Counted from the stretch's first letter, positions 1-12,203 are shown. The stretch: 64,000 nucleotides of DNA from Melampsora larici-populina 98AG31 (GCF_000204055.1 NW_006768772.1:348260-412259); one strand, 5' to 3'. Numbers and translations are program-made. The notes: generated by a model from the letters alone, not told the origin.

Positions 1-490
1 CTCTCGAACAAATCACACAGTATAGATGTTGAATATTTGACAGATAGTTAACGGAAAAAGCAGAACATACGAGAAAAAAACCTTGGTGAAAATACAATGA
101 GGTATACTTTTGGAAAGCAAGAATGGTATGTATAATGTAGTCCAAAAAAGAGTTCACAGAAGTCTGCCACATGATATAGCCAAATAGTACAACATTTCAT
201 TCGCAACACAATCCACACGATCCACAAAAAGTTACACCATATAAGCCGATACATCACGTAGAATTAGATTCCTACTAGAATATCCTTCGGTTTAGGCTGA
301 AACTTGAATTCTTATCGTTTATTTAAACAAGCATCTGCGGCCATTGGGAACCAAAACCAGTGTTTCGGAGATTGGGTGCATGAAACACCTTCTTGACAAA
401 TGAACTGGGTTGATTGATAGTCTGTGTTACAAGAAAAGCAGGTTAAAGATTTGTTAGAGACTTTGTTGATAGATGAAGTAACGCACAAAA
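1..490. other. No supported gene
   Basis: AT-rich sequence. On the minus strand a 60-codon frame with several cysteines (494 down to 312) directly follows and overlaps the end of the next gene by 4 nt. It has no ATG start and could be a shifted 3' continuation, but nothing else supports it. Confidence 0.3.
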
Positions 491-1339
491 TCACTCTTGC
501 ATATCCACCGACGGCATCAGGTCTGAAACTTGAGAATAATGATATCCCGAGATAACACGTCCTTCGGGAACATCCTCCTCACAAACAAATTTTATGTACA
601 AGTCGACCAGAACCGGATGTACTAGACCAACAGAGTGGACAAATATGTATGGAGCATGACATTGGAGTGAAAATCGTAAGAATTCGATTGTCTTTTTATG
701 AGCCTTTCCAGCCGCGAGGGTCTTGGGCTTGCAACTGAACTCCTTACTAAAAGGTAGGACTAGATCAGGATCCACATGAGCCTTGTAGAGTACCAGGACT
801 TGATCGACTCGGGCGTCTTGTCGAATTGTAACACCTGGGCAACGGCTATGGATGGCGTCACATAACATCGCACGGGTAGTATGACGACTGAGCGGATCGA
901 AATCAATATCGGGTTTGAGAGTGTCAGATGGTGGAACAGATGTTCTGATCAAAAATGGCTCAAGAAGTGGTCGCAAGTCGGTCATAAAGTTGTGAGTCAG
1001 CTTGGCCTTGTTATGAGTCGGACACTATTTTGTTTCGGGATTGAAATGAGCCAAGACCCTGTAGTAATTTAAGTTCTTTATCCCTGAAGCCATTGATTCA
1101 AAGTCGATTTCGAGAAAAACATGGAGGTCTTTAGGTAATGTTTGGACTTTAGGCCACAACGGATGATTGAAAAGATTTGAGAAGTTTGCTTGAGGATTTT
1201 GACTCGTGCTGGGATCTTTAGCAGTTTGGGTTGAGTTTGGGGTAGGGCTAGTTGGTTCCTTCGTCTTCAGACTATGATCCGCAACCATCAAAGCCCCAGG
1301 AGACTTAAGCGACCCTTTGCGGCTTTTAATTTTCGTCAT
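491..1339 (-). pseudogene. Unrecognised protein gene interrupted by one in-frame TAG
   Basis: Read on the minus strand, an ATG at 1339 opens a frame of 283 codons to the TGA at 491. It is broken only once, by a TAG at about 1023-1025. The 104 codons before the stop and the 177 after it are in the same register and the 13 codons linking them contain no other stop. This is one gene with a nonsense change, not two genes. The first part is rich in Ser, Thr, Pro and Lys and looks disordered; the second looks globular. No family was recognised. TAG one step from CAG fits a C-to-T change. Readthrough or a sequencing error are the alternatives. Confidence 0.55.
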
Positions 1340-2143
1340 ATCTGTGAGAAAGAATCCAGACGATTAGATCAACAGCTAATTATCAGAAAATTAACAAAGA
1401 CAAACTATCTGAAGGTATTGATCTAGTATCATCACTGAATGTGAAAATTCACCTTTATAATCTTCGAAATTAGATATCTGATATAAAAAAGAACAGGTAG
1501 TGGCGGTTCATAAAAGACAGATGTATTTTTTGTGAGTCAGTGATTGCTTTAGTTCACGTACATTGTTCTTTTCTATGTTGTGGCGGGATCTATTGCTGAA
1601 ATATCATCATACAGGGGATCATGAAAGTTAAACCACGTACATATTTTTCCTTTTGTTATGTCACAGTGCACATTCGAAAGGGTGAGTTGGGGTGTGATGG
1701 TCAAAGTGCAGAATCAATGAGTTGCCCGTTTTCGAGACTTAAAGTTATATCATGACAATACCTTCACGATCCCTAGCGCACGAGTTGGGAAATAATAAAG
1801 GAAGAAATTTATATCCATCTTTGAGAGAGCCGATTTATTAACATGACTTTGTGTAAATATAATATATATTATCGGATGTTCATAAAGAATTCCATGCATG
1901 CAAGTGGTGCATGAGTGGGGCAAGCAATGGGATTAGGAACGAGATTAGGAAAGGGTAAGAAGATAACTACAGATCAACACCAAGGCAAATTAACAATGCC
2001 CTTTCACCTCTGAAAACACCTACCCATCTCGTTTTTTGTTCTTATGATAATAAACCATGTCAACCTCGCTTGGGCCTAACTCACTTTGAGTAATTTGTCC
2101 TGTCTCCGTTTCGTTTAATTATCACCTATATTCAAGTTAGTCG
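1340..2143. other. Intergenic, nothing recognised
   Basis: AT-rich spacer between a minus-strand gene and a plus-strand gene, so it should hold both promoters. No convincing repeat or TATA box was picked out. Confidence 0.4.
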
Positions 2144-2710
2144 ATGATATTTCACTCGATTTCCAGTTTATCTTTTCTCTATTCTGACAATTCTTTTAGG
2201 AAAGTTGCCACAATGTTCCCAACTTTCATGATCTATGGTCAATCACGGGGAAGTGTCATGCCTGAGCTACGAGCCATGGCCTTCCAAACTCGAACTCCAA
2301 CCTCGGAACTTTCACAACAGACTTCTCCAGAGCGCATCAGCTCGTTCAATCTGCGTTTTGAACTGCACCTTGATTCGGGATGCTACCATTTGGTCCCTCA
2401 GGCTCTTGAAAAACATGTAGAACGCTATCGATTTCTCAACACCCAAGAACTCGACTTGATAAAAGATCATCTTAGTGCTATCCAGGATCAGATTCATGAT
2501 ACTATTTCTTATCTCTGTGATGCTGAACGTGTAGTGGGATATGTAGAAATGGCATTGGGTTTGCCTGATCCCGAAGTTTCCGCCCATCATCATATACTCA
2601 AGGAGCAACTAAAGAAATCACGCGCGGAATGTAAAGAGTATATGCGCGCATTCAAACGTTACAACAGAGACGTGGCAAGACGTGGAGCAATTCTTTCTAG
2701 GGAGAAGTGA
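2144..2710 (+). CDS. Hypothetical protein with helical C-terminal half
   Basis: Uninterrupted 188-codon frame from ATG 2144 to TGA 2710; a second possible start is the ATG at 2213. The N-terminus has a modestly hydrophobic stretch (residues 1-15) that could be a weak signal peptide or 5' UTR read as protein. Residues 85-188 are rich in Glu, Lys, Arg, Leu and His and look alpha-helical, possibly coiled coil. No family was recognised. The even codon content and lack of stops over 567 bp in an AT-rich background favour a real gene. A 3' exon after the stop was not seen. Confidence 0.5.
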   Translation: MIFHSISSLSFLYSDNSFRKVATMFPTFMIYGQSRGSVMPELRAMAFQTRTPTSELSQQTSPERISSFNLRFELHLDSGCYHLVPQALEKHVERYRFLNTQELDLIKDHLSAIQDQIHDTISYLCDAERVVGYVEMALGLPDPEVSAHHHILKEQLKKSRAECKEYMRAFKRYNRDVARRGAILSREK

Positions 2711-4426
2711 GTAAACATTTAATAAATCACAACGTATCATGATAAATGTCTTCACACAACTCACTTTACTTGTATTTTGTCACATCATCTATGATCATCT
2801 CACTTTCTTGAACCTAGCAAACGCACTTGCGATTTTGAGGATGCTGCAGTGTAGCTCGAACTAATCCTGAACCCACCTCACCGGTTTCCAAACCTGCCAC
2901 ACCACTAGCCTCCGATCTTGTTAGTCTAGTGATTCACTGAAATCTGAAATTCCACTGTTGTGACCTTGTGATATGGTGTGTGATATTGATGTATCGAATT
3001 TCCTTGTCTTACAGTCATACTTAGAAGTTTTTTGTTCAAATATGTGCATCAACGTGTATTGAGTTGGGACTGTACACATTGATGAATATGCAAGGGTCAA
3101 AAGTCGTCAAATGATTGATTGGCAATGTGTTGTTTGTGATTATCTGAGAGCAATTTTCTCTAGATTATATGTGTGCACAAAAGATCCTGTGCAAGATTAA
3201 GTAACTTTCCTTTTTGTATTTTTTTTCTGATCAAAGGAAGCCTTCATTATACATTTGGATTACTTAGATCTGACTTCAGTACAAGTACTCACTAGCTAGG
3301 TTTCATATCTTTTCTTATAAAATACTAGACATGATGTTTGAATCATCATCTTAAGCATTTCTAGTCAGTTATCATATATCTTGTCCTGTATAGCATTCTT
3401 TTGGTTTGTTTGTGGAGTCAACTGCAAATTTGGTAATCAAAATTTACTCTATATCTTAAGGTAAAATCCAGATGTACAAACATAGTAAAGTGAGAAAAGA
3501 AAAGTATGGACAAAACTTTTCTATGTCACGTGACTTTTCTAGTCTCATGAGAAAAGATGACATTTTTTGTAGTGATACGATCGTTGACAAGTTTACCGCA
3601 ACTTTGCCATTCGGTAAAACCAAACTGCGAGTTTTTTAAGCTGCTGTCATTCATTAACCATGAGTGAATCAAGTATAAATAACTTGATTCTTCTCATTTC
3701 CCCATTGATCCAATCAATTCAAAATTGATTTTTTTGGTAAACCAGTTAATTCATTGATATTGGTAATGAATAAGTCTTTTTAAAATCATTTTTTGTAAAC
3801 CATTCAATCCATTTATATTGATTATAAACAAATCATTTTAAAATCAAAACTGATGATATGCTTAATAATCAAGCTTTCAGTGTTTTTGATTTTAAGGGTT
3901 ACGATTCAAAAGAATAAGATTGATGTCAAAGGATTGTGATTTGATTTTAATATGAAATGATAATTTTTTGACTTGAAAGAATCTGATTTAAATGAATAAG
4001 AATCAGATTTGTATGATTTAGTTTTGGCTTTGAATGATTATTGTTTGATTTTTATAATAAGATTTGTTTGAAGTTGACGAGTTTTGAATTTGTGTTGAAA
4101 AATGAATCGAGTTGATCGAAGGGAGTAAAAAGTCGGGATCAGTGTGAAGAGTAACCAAAGGGGAAATGCTGATTAGGAGGAGGATCGTGGAGGGACAGGA
4201 CAAGATGGAAGAGTAGAGGAAAAGAGACAAGTAAAAAAAACTCACCGTGATGAGGTGAGAACCGAGAGCGATAGAGGGTCACATACTCCAGAAGTTGCAT
4301 GTATCCAAAAGATAAACGACTTTTTTCTTGTTTTCAAAAATATGCATGATACTGTATATATATGCAAAAATGTGTGTGCGCCTTTTGTCGCACTCGAGTT
4401 TACCGAATGATGATTTCGGGTCACAT
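2711..4426. other. AT-rich intergenic region
   Basis: About 1.7 kb with no convincing gene. Around 3720-4090 it holds irregular repeats of motifs such as ATTGAT and TTTTAAAATCA, which look like decayed repeat DNA. Confidence 0.4.
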
Positions 4427-4472
4427 GTGCGACCGAATATCACTGCACATTTTTGGTGGTGCGCATTCGGTC
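4427..4472. repeat. Hairpin with 12-bp arms
   Basis: GTGCGACCGAAT at 4427-4438 is mirrored by ATTCGGTCGCAC at 4461-4472. Related GTGTGCG and CGCAC motifs lie on both sides (4370-4500), suggesting a small inverted-repeat element. It reaches into the 3' end of the minus-strand ORF next to it. Confidence 0.5.
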
Positions 4473-4490
4473 GCACACATCACAAATGCG

Positions 4491-4922
4491 TTACCAAAGG
4501 GGGTGTACCTTGATCTTTTCAAACCTGGGAGGATATTGCTTGCTTCTCACTTGATGGGGTTGTTGTCGTGGAGGCGTAGGTTTTGCTGGAGGTGCCTTGG
4601 CTTGTGCTTTGACCTTGGAAGCGCTCAGCGGTGGTTCTGATACCGCTCTGCCAGCAGATGCTCTTGTGCTGGTGGTAGCCTTTTGAGGAGTCGATTTTTT
4701 GCGGGACATGGCGTCAGTGCTGGTGTGTTTTCCGATGTTAATGTCTTTTAATTTGTTCATCAGTTTATCAATCATCTCGTGACGGGCTTTGAGCTTTGCC
4801 TTGTGCGCTTCGTTTTGAGCTGCCAGAGCCTGCAAGATGGCAGCGTGGATTTTGGGGTGAAGCGAACCAGTGATAGCAAGCTGTTGAGAGTCGTTGGCGT
4901 TGGTATGGGGAACTACAGACAT
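4491..4922 (-). CDS. Hypothetical basic, Ala/Pro/Lys-rich protein
   Basis: 143-codon minus-strand frame starting with ATG at 4922. Residues 20-65 look helical and are rich in Ala, Lys and Leu. The second half is Lys/Pro/Ser/Ala-rich and probably disordered. The last codons run into the repeat at 4370-4500, so the original C-terminus may have been replaced when that repeat inserted. A TATA-like box lies about 180 bp upstream. No family was recognised. It could be a gene fragment carried by a mobile element. Confidence 0.4.
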   Translation of the reverse strand: MSVVPHTNANDSQQLAITGSLHPKIHAAILQALAAQNEAHKAKLKARHEMIDKLMNKLKDINIGKHTSTDAMSRKKSTPQKATTSTRASAGRAVSEPPLSASKVKAQAKAPPAKPTPPRQQPHQVRSKQYPPRFEKIKVHPLW

Positions 4923-5079
4923 CAGTTATTGTGTTGGTTTGGTTGTTTTTAAAGAAAAAGATGATTTGTAAAAGTTGGAAAGGAATATAAGCGACGAGTT
5001 TTAAAATTGATGAAAGCAGAGATGGATGTTACTAGAGTGGTTTGTAGCTGATGCACGGGATGGTGGAGTGACTAACATC

Positions 5080-5570
5080 ACCGGGCACAAATCAGGCCCT
5101 TTTATACCCAGGTCATATGATGAAACACCCTCCTAACTGGATCACGACCTGGTCGTTTGCGGAAATTGAAATCGTGGGTTGTCAGGCCAAAACTTCTAGG
5201 GTTCTATGGAAGTGGACTGGAGCGTGGCCAGTTGGTGATGGCGGTGGACGTTCTGGGTGGTGTAGTTTCAAATTAGGCTGGGTTGGATGAGTGGTTGCTG
5301 GTTGACGTCTGCCAAACGGTTGGCTACATGGTCAACTTCAGCAAACCCGTGGCGTACGTCAAGCTCGGGTGTGGGTACGCCAAAACTAGGGTTGACGTCA
5401 GGAGCGGGGCCAGCCCGCGGCTCACGTCAGGTTGGTGTGAGCCTGGCGGGCGTCAGGGCTTTTCCCGCAGTGAGATTTCCTGTGACACCTTCTCTAGACC
5501 CGGGATTTGAACCCAGGAGCATTCTTCTAAGCCAGTAGCCTATCCGTTTAGACCATGACCGAATCAAATT
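5080..5570 (-). repeat. tRNA-derived SINE-like unit
   Basis: On the minus strand, a pol III A box (TGGTCTAAACGG, plus-strand positions 5544-5555) is followed by a B box (GGTTCAAATCC, 5503-5513) at tRNA-like spacing. A D-stem and a T-arm can be drawn. The acceptor and anticodon stems do not pair, so this is not a working tRNA. The GC-rich tract downstream on that strand (5490 to about 5080), with repeated ACGTCA motifs, may be the SINE body; its far end is a guess. Confidence 0.45.
5100..5106 (-). promoter_or_regulatory. TATA-like box
   Basis: TATAAAA on the minus strand, about 180 bp upstream of the ATG at 4922 and in the right orientation for that gene. Support is position and motif only. 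Confidence 0.3.
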
Positions 5571-5620
5571 CTAACCAACAACATGGAATCAGTTTGTTTG
5601 AGTCACCAGAACCTCTATTA

Positions 5621-5776
5621 GGGGATACAAAGTAGAATCCGGGCACGTGTCCGGGCGCGTGCCCAGATTTTAATTGGCAGTAAATTTGAATTCTGGGCCC
5701 GGACTTGTGCCCAGAAAATTAAAATTTACTGCCAAAAAAAATCCGGGCACGTGTCCGGATTCTACTTTGTATCCCC
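5621..5776. mobile_element. MITE, family A (TIR GGGGATACAAAGT, TA site)
   Basis: 156-bp element with near-perfect terminal inverted repeats of over 30 bp. They begin GGGGATACAAAGTAGAATCC and include a CACGTG core. TA dinucleotides flank it on both sides (5619-5620, 5777-5778), as for Tc1/mariner-type insertion. A second member lies at 51551-51857. It has no coding capacity. Confidence 0.85.
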
Positions 5777-5877
5777 TATATGAGGACTCTGTTCTACATT
5801 TTCCCATCTTTTTGAGACCAATAACTCTTCATGGATTTTTTGATCTAAAGTGAGGCCTACCAAGCCTCCACATATTA

Positions 5878-6039
5878 GCCGTGTTCAAACCAAACCCGGT
5901 TGACTCAAAAACCCAGTACACCCAGTTGCGTTTTTGGTGGTAACTTTGTGTATCTAGTGACAGCTCTTGACAGCTTCCAGCCAAAAAGTCAACCGGGTGT
6001 ACCGGGTTTTTGTGCAACCGGGTTTGGTTTGAACACGGC
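5878..6039. mobile_element. MITE, family B (TIR GCCGTGTTCAAACC, TA site)
   Basis: 162-bp element. The left end GCCGTGTTCAAACCAAACCC is mirrored at the right end, with imperfect inverted repeats reaching about 50 bp inward. TA flanks are at 5876-5877 and 6040-6041. It has no coding capacity. Confidence 0.8.
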
Positions 6040-6331
6040 TAATCAAAAGTATGGGCATTGCCTTGAAAAAAATATAGCCACTGCTGAAATGTTTGGATGT
6101 CAAAAGGGGCCAGATGATGTCCTGTGTTCTAGTTTTTCTCTACTTTTCGACCCACTGCTCCAAAGAGTGGTAGGGAGAGTCGATGAATATTTCTGGCAAA
6201 TCAAGATCTGCCGGCTCGAGCGGGAATGAGTTGAAGTTGTACAGTTTCAAACCAGTCTTAAAACTGACACCATAGCTTGATTGAGCTTGATTGACCTCTC
6301 CAGTAGATTGGTTCAATCAACTACATAGGTA

Positions 6332-6933
6332 CAGTAGATTTCATAAAGGTTGAAATCAAGGTTTTTTGAAAATCGAGAGGTGGACCGTGCGCCACCTGTG
6401 ACAGGTCTCAAAATGCATACCAAACTGCTGACATAGACAGCATAGACACCACAACTGAAAAGAATCTCGGGCACAGTTGGATGAAGGCCCTCTACATGGG
6501 TATGCACACCCTCATAAGGCGCACATTTTTGAGTTCGAGCCCGAGTGGCTTCCTTTTATGTCATCACAACTTTTGACAAGTTTTTCATATTTGCTTTGCT
6601 TGGTGTCATAAACTAAAAGAACGGGAAAGCTATGCTGGTTTTGATTGCTCGCATCTGCTTGTTGCCATTTCATCGTTGATTCTAGGCAAAAAAAACGGTG
6701 GTAAAAAAGATAAGGGCAGTGAGTCGAACACAGGAGCCCCATCGAAGTCACACCACCCAATCACATCTCTTGACCACTGCACCACCAAACAATTGAAGGG
6801 TAGGGGTTGTTGAAAGTCTTGTTACTGTATGTTCATCGATCTGGTATGCATATTTGAGACCTGTCACAGGTGGCGCACGGGCCACCTCTCGATTTTCAAA
6901 AAACCTCGATTTCAACCTTTATGAAATCTACTG
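6332..6933. mobile_element. Non-autonomous TA-site element X1 (TIR CAGTAGATTTCA)
   Basis: 602-bp element with inverted repeats of roughly 100 bp. It starts CAGTAGATTTCATAAAGG and is flanked by TA (6330-6331 and 6934-6935). The same terminal sequence bounds the larger element at 37460-62169, so both belong to one family. TA duplication and CAGT ends fit a pogo/Tc1-like origin. The interior holds a tRNA-like segment but no transposase. Confidence 0.8.
6715..6787 (-). repeat. tRNA-like segment inside X1
   Basis: On the minus strand an A-box-like TGGTGCAGTGG is followed by a B-box-like TGTTCGACTCA at tRNA spacing, but a full cloverleaf does not form. It is probably a SINE head or decayed tRNA trapped between the inverted repeats. 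Confidence 0.4.
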
Positions 6934-7072
6934 TACATGTGCAGGTCAACGTCTACTTATAATCGCTCAGCTCTCTTTTATTACGCGGATTACTTTTCTA
7001 GCCATCGCATGCGAGAGTCTTCGCTCCGTGTCCATCTCATCAACTTTTCTACATCTTGCATAACTCATCAAC

Positions 7073-10000
7073 ATGGATTTTCCTCGAGACGTCGAAAAGG
7101 ACTCTCTTCTCGATCTTTATGGGCTTCGAACACCACCACTTTCGATCGACGAAACCAATGAGATTCAAACAGAAGCCTTGTTAAGACCTCGGTTGTCGAA
7201 CAGAACCCGTACCGTCCCTTCACAGGCGAGCTTCTATTGAAGCATCTTTCAGATCTGATGGATGCTGGAAAATGCTAACTCGGATTGGTAGTGGTACAGA
7301 CATATCGTACGCTCCGGGATGTCACGATTGGATTCATGCTAGCGAGTGCGGTTTGGGTGACCCCTTGGATGGTAGCGCGAACCGATTGGTCTTGTGCCCG
7401 GCGACTCCTTCATCATCTTTTTGACCACTCGAACAACCCATTCCCGAGTGGTGATCATATTGGTTACGCAGGACCTGCCAGAGGTACGTTTTCATCTAGC
7501 TCATCTTACGCCGATTTACTTGACTCTGATTGTATATAACTTTGGATTTCACAAACAGCTGGCAGTGAACCTTTTGCTGCTGTAACTGCCAAAGTGCCAC
7601 CACAACTTGAATCTTACTTCCCCTTGGTCCCACCGCAATCAAACAAGTCAAACGTAGGTGATGAGCTCGCTCCACTGGGGATCATAACTCTGATGAACTG
7701 ACCTTCATACTTCTACAGGATTTTGATCCCATCAGGTTAGTTAGCCCGCGTTCAGTCGTTTGATATATTGGAGTTCTGATATTTTTGATATGTTAGGTCG
7801 TGGGGTTATCTATCCCCATTCCAGTCCTTGCCACATGACACCTTTGGGCTTGAATCAGCTACCGCGAAGGTCCCGCCTACCTGCGAGCTTGAGCAAGTAA
7901 TCACCCGCATCTCTCATTACGCGTGTACTCGAAGTGCCATTATACTGAAGATAGCATCACTTTCATGTGAATTAGGTCCATATGCTCCACCGTCACGGTG
8001 CCCGGTATCCTACAAGCTCAAAGGAGCCAGCTGGTTTCGCCAATCGCCTTAAAGCTGCCAAGGTACTTTTCTTCTGCTTCTGTTATGCAATTATGAAACT
8101 TCAAAACTCAAATGATATGAACATTCATTATCCAGGGTTATAAAGCCACAGGACAATTGGAATTCTGTAAGCTCACGTCTTCACTTCATGAGTAGAGCAC
8201 CTATTTATACCATATTCCCTGTATAGTGAACAACTGGAAGTATGGATTGGGTATCGAGATTCTTACCCCTTTTGGTCGCAATCAATTATTCAATCTCGGT
8301 GTTGGGTTCCGGTAAGATCATCTTTCTCTTTTTCTTAGCTTCTGTTTACTTGGGTTGATGTGGGTAAGTCTCTTAGTCAAAAGTACGGTCATCTTTTGGA
8401 TCGAATGACAGATTCTACTAAGAAGTTAGTGTTCCGGACTACCAGTCAAAACAGGATGTTACATAGTGCTTTGAACTTCGCTGCTGGTGAGTAAATCAAC
8501 TTTTGCTCCTTATGCATTTGGAAGCGTTGACTGAACAACACGTGTCTTAGGATTTTGGGGTATTCCATTTGAGTCGTAAGTTTTGGGATTTTAATTTCCT
8601 GAAAAGTATGAATTGACATATGCCGATACACTTTCATGATGTGCCTCGAAACCGGTCTACCAGGCAATATCATCGTGAGCCCTTAAGTCGTTTGAACCAT
8701 GACCATTAGCTGACTAATCTGCTTTCACGACCACAGAATCTATCTTGATAGAGGCCAAAGATTTCAATAATACGCTAGCACCTTACTTCACTTGTGACAA
8801 TGGCAAAGAAGCAAGTGGGACCTATGTGTCTGAAATATTAGCTAACTGGTCAGTCATTTGCTTTTTTCTACGTTTAGAGTCGTTCTGTACTTTAATGGCC
8901 ATCCTGACATTGTTCCCTCTAGGTCTGCTATCTATTTAGCTGATACTCTTCCTAGACTACAAGCCGATCTAGATGGTTACACTTTGACATTCAAAGATGT
9001 AAGCCCGCCTTCTCTCACCTATATGGCATGATCAATACTGACACGCTTTTGCTCCTTACAGCTGGTCTCCATGCAACAGGTCAGCGCTTGGTTTACAAAG
9101 ACTGAAAGTATCTCACTAATCTCCCAGTTGAGATTTACAGTTGTGTGCCTACGAGACTGTCAGCTTTGGCTGGTCATCTTTCTGTGAATTGTTTACTCCT
9201 GAAGAATTCAAAGGGTTTGCTGTGAGTCTGTTTTTGTGATGTGTTTTTTAATCTAGCTTGACTGAGGCTGACTTCTTCTGTATACAGTATTACTCAGATC
9301 GTGCGTATCTTTAATGCTTCGATAAGCTTTGATCCTAGACTAATCGATTTTCTATAGTTGCATTCTGGTATGCTTACTCCTTCGGGTCCCCAGCGGCGGC
9401 TGCTTTAGGGAAAGGATGGGTTCAAGAATTGGTAAGAGTCGTGTACTTGAATAGTGATTCTTTGATCGGGACTGACTATGCCGTGACATCACCCTGAAAT
9501 TGAACGTTCATTCTCATATCAGCTTTCTCGCTTGACTAAAACCAACATAGCTGAATTCGATAGTACTGTGAACTCTACCCTACATCTCAACCCGGTCACG
9601 TTTCCTTTGGATCAACCTATATACGTTGATGCGACCCATGACACGTAAGATACATTTGAAAAATCACACTCAAATGCATCATTGAACTTTAAGATTTTTT
9701 TCATTCTTAAACGTATGGTAGGGTCATCTCTTGTATAATCGTAGCCTTGAATTTGACTACCTTGGCATCTGAAGGCCCGCTTCCAACAACTTACATACCT
9801 GAAAAACAATCATTTATTTCAGCTCATATTTCTCCTTTTGCTGCAAATTTACAAACTCAAGTTGTAAACTGTGATGGAGAGAAACAGATCAGGTAAGGAC
9901 CTTTTCATTTGTTTCCCAATCTGTTGTATATCAATATTGATTTTGGACCCCTTACTTTTTCTTTTCTTCGGAATGACAAGATTCCTTCTTAATGATGCTC

Positions 10001-10289
10001 CAGTACCTTTGACTGGTGTCAAGGGATGTGAAATCAATTCACAAGGATTTTGTTCCTTACAAACGGTGGTGGATTCACTTACTGAACGCTTGAACGAAAT
10101 TGATTATAACCACGAGTGAGTAATGATTGCTTTGTATATAAAAGATGCATAAGATGCATGAAGCATAAGTTAATTAACTTTTGATTCTTTCTTCTTTTTC
10201 TCAGTTGCAATACTGAGCATGGTTATAAGCCTCCAGTAGGAGGTGGTGGGATTGTTGATGGAAGACCTCCGCGTCGTTCGATTGTTTAA
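7073..10289 (+). CDS. Histidine acid phosphatase (phytase family), multi-exon
   Basis: Hydrolyses phosphomonoesters, possibly phytate, through a phospho-histidine intermediate; family members are usually secreted or membrane-attached. The exon starting at 7976 encodes RHGARYP (7991-8011), the nucleophile motif. The exon ending near 9645 encodes YVDATHD (His-Asp at 9637-9642), the proton-donor motif. Between them lie other family signatures: a VFRTTSQNRM stretch near 8440 and an FWYAYSFG stretch near 9365. About 19 short GT-AG introns join in frame down to TAA 10287-10289. The first exon is uncertain. ATG 7073 opens a 55-codon frame that stops before the next clear exon (around 7290-7484), so an extra intron or a shift is needed there. 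That second segment has a hydrophobic stretch that could be a signal anchor. The C-terminus ends in a Gly/Pro/Arg tail. No break was seen in the catalytic part. Confidence 0.88.
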
Positions 10290-12203
10290 GAAACACGTTG
10301 GATAACTTACTTTACTTGACGCATTGAATTTTCCTATTTGTTTCTCAAAGTCGTTTCAGAAGTTTCTCTCCCTCTCTCTCTTCATGTTTTGTTTTCATCT
10401 TTGCATCTTTTTGTTTACAAATTTGATTTCAAAGTATCATTAGGTATGCAATCATTTGGATAACTATGATGTTCAACTACAACTTGAGATTTACTGTGGT
10501 CTGATTCAGATATAGCAAAAGAGGAGACATGTATCTTGAATCCAGATATAGGTATTGGGAAACACTATTATATCTTGTCATGTGATATACTGATGTGAAC
10601 TTCAAAGTTCTCAGTGTTGAAAAAAATATGATAAAGAAATGGAAAATTGAGAGAAAGTTTGGCGAGGGGGATTTAATGTAAACCCACCCCTGTAGCTCGA
10701 GCCTCTGTGGTCCCAAAGGATACAGTGGATTTTCGGGCACATTTGAAGCTGACTCTCTAGGGCTTACAATTTGTTGTATTCCCTAGTTAGAATAAGAGCT
10801 GATTTTGACTTTCAATGTGTAATTGCCCACATGAACAGAAAAAAAATGACCGGTGTCTGTCCATGGTTCATGTGAGAATTCAGTTGCTTTATACGGTATA
10901 CTTTTCCTACCCATGTTGCACAAGTAGCATTCTCTCATTATGCAGTGCTTTGCTTTCATTAATAATGTCTGAGAACTCACAATCTTCCCGATATCACCAG
11001 ATCATTTGATGTCACAAATTCTCACAAATTACTCTTGTGTATTCCACAAACTGGAGAATGAGCGGGTTATATGCCCTCCTTAAGGTTTCCTCTATCTTTG
11101 CCTCAGATATTGGATCCATGTGTTCCGTAATGCGATGGTTCAGACCGTCACTCAGGTTGAGTGGAAGTTTCTCTAATGGGGGAGGATTTGTTTTTTGACG
11201 CTCATGAACTTTAGTGGGACTCGGAACTTTTCAATCAATTATCATTGTCCAGCATGTCATACTTTTTCATGTTGCCATGTAGCAATGTGGTTTGGAAGAG
11301 TTGAGCAATGTCAAGACTGATTTGAGCTTCATTATCTCCGAGTCCTGAACACAATGTCCATGTACCATCCACGTGCATTTCAGTTTCTCTTGATATCATC
11401 CCAAGATCTTTCATAGCATCTACGTCATCCGGGCCTTTCGTACAATAAATATGAGTCATAATCAAAGGGGTGACACATTTCTATGGAGTTGAGCTCGGTA
11501 TCATAGAGCTGGGTCAAATTTGTTTTCAGCGACCGCATAGTCGGTCTCTGGAGATCTTTCAACGTTTTAATCGATGCAACCGTTAAATGGTCAGAAAACG
11601 TGCGTTGGAGGGTTGGCCTCTGGGTCTAAAGCCTCGAAAGCTCTTTGCATTCCAGCTGAGTCTACTCGGAGATCTCTTTGCACTGAAAGCACAAATATAG
11701 TTGGAACTCGGGTGTCAAGATCCGGTAGCACTGCCCACTGAAGAGGAACCATCCCATCCCGATTCCTCTCCAATGAATCCGGTTGAGGTGCTCTGACATG
11801 GAAAGTAGAGGCGTTGAAAGGGCAAAATCTCCAAAGTGTTGTCGGTCCCTAAGCCACTTCCCAGACTTCGCAACTCGAAACCTTTGATAGGTGGTTCACG
11901 AGTAGATTCATAGTATATCACCATATGGCCAACCTGAGATCGCATTGGACACTCCGCAAGTTTTTGATAAACTTGAGATCGGCTGAGATTATAACACCTA
12001 ATAACTCTTTTATTTTTTCCTGATAATATACACCCAACCCTACTCTCATCGTTATTTGTTATCATTACACACAAGGATATCGAACTCCACAAACTACTGG
12101 GTTGGTACAAGCAAGACCCTCTTCCTAGCAGGCACAAAAGGACGATAAATCAACAAATTTTGGACTCCATTGCCTTCACTACTGTTTGAAAAGTTTGAGA
12201 ATC
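10290..12203. other. Intergenic; duplicated upstream segment
   Basis: No convincing gene. Minus-strand frames at 11235-11465 and 11591-12137 (up to 140 codons) lie in the part that was duplicated together with the secreted-protein gene. The matching stretch at 13921-14262 is also partly open. They could be fragments of one old minus-strand gene, but start, splicing and family are all unclear. Confidence 0.3.

Noticed and set aside
5490..5570. Possible tRNA gene on the minus strand
   Set aside because: A and B boxes and a T-arm are present, but the acceptor and anticodon stems do not pair. Listed as tRNA-derived repeat.
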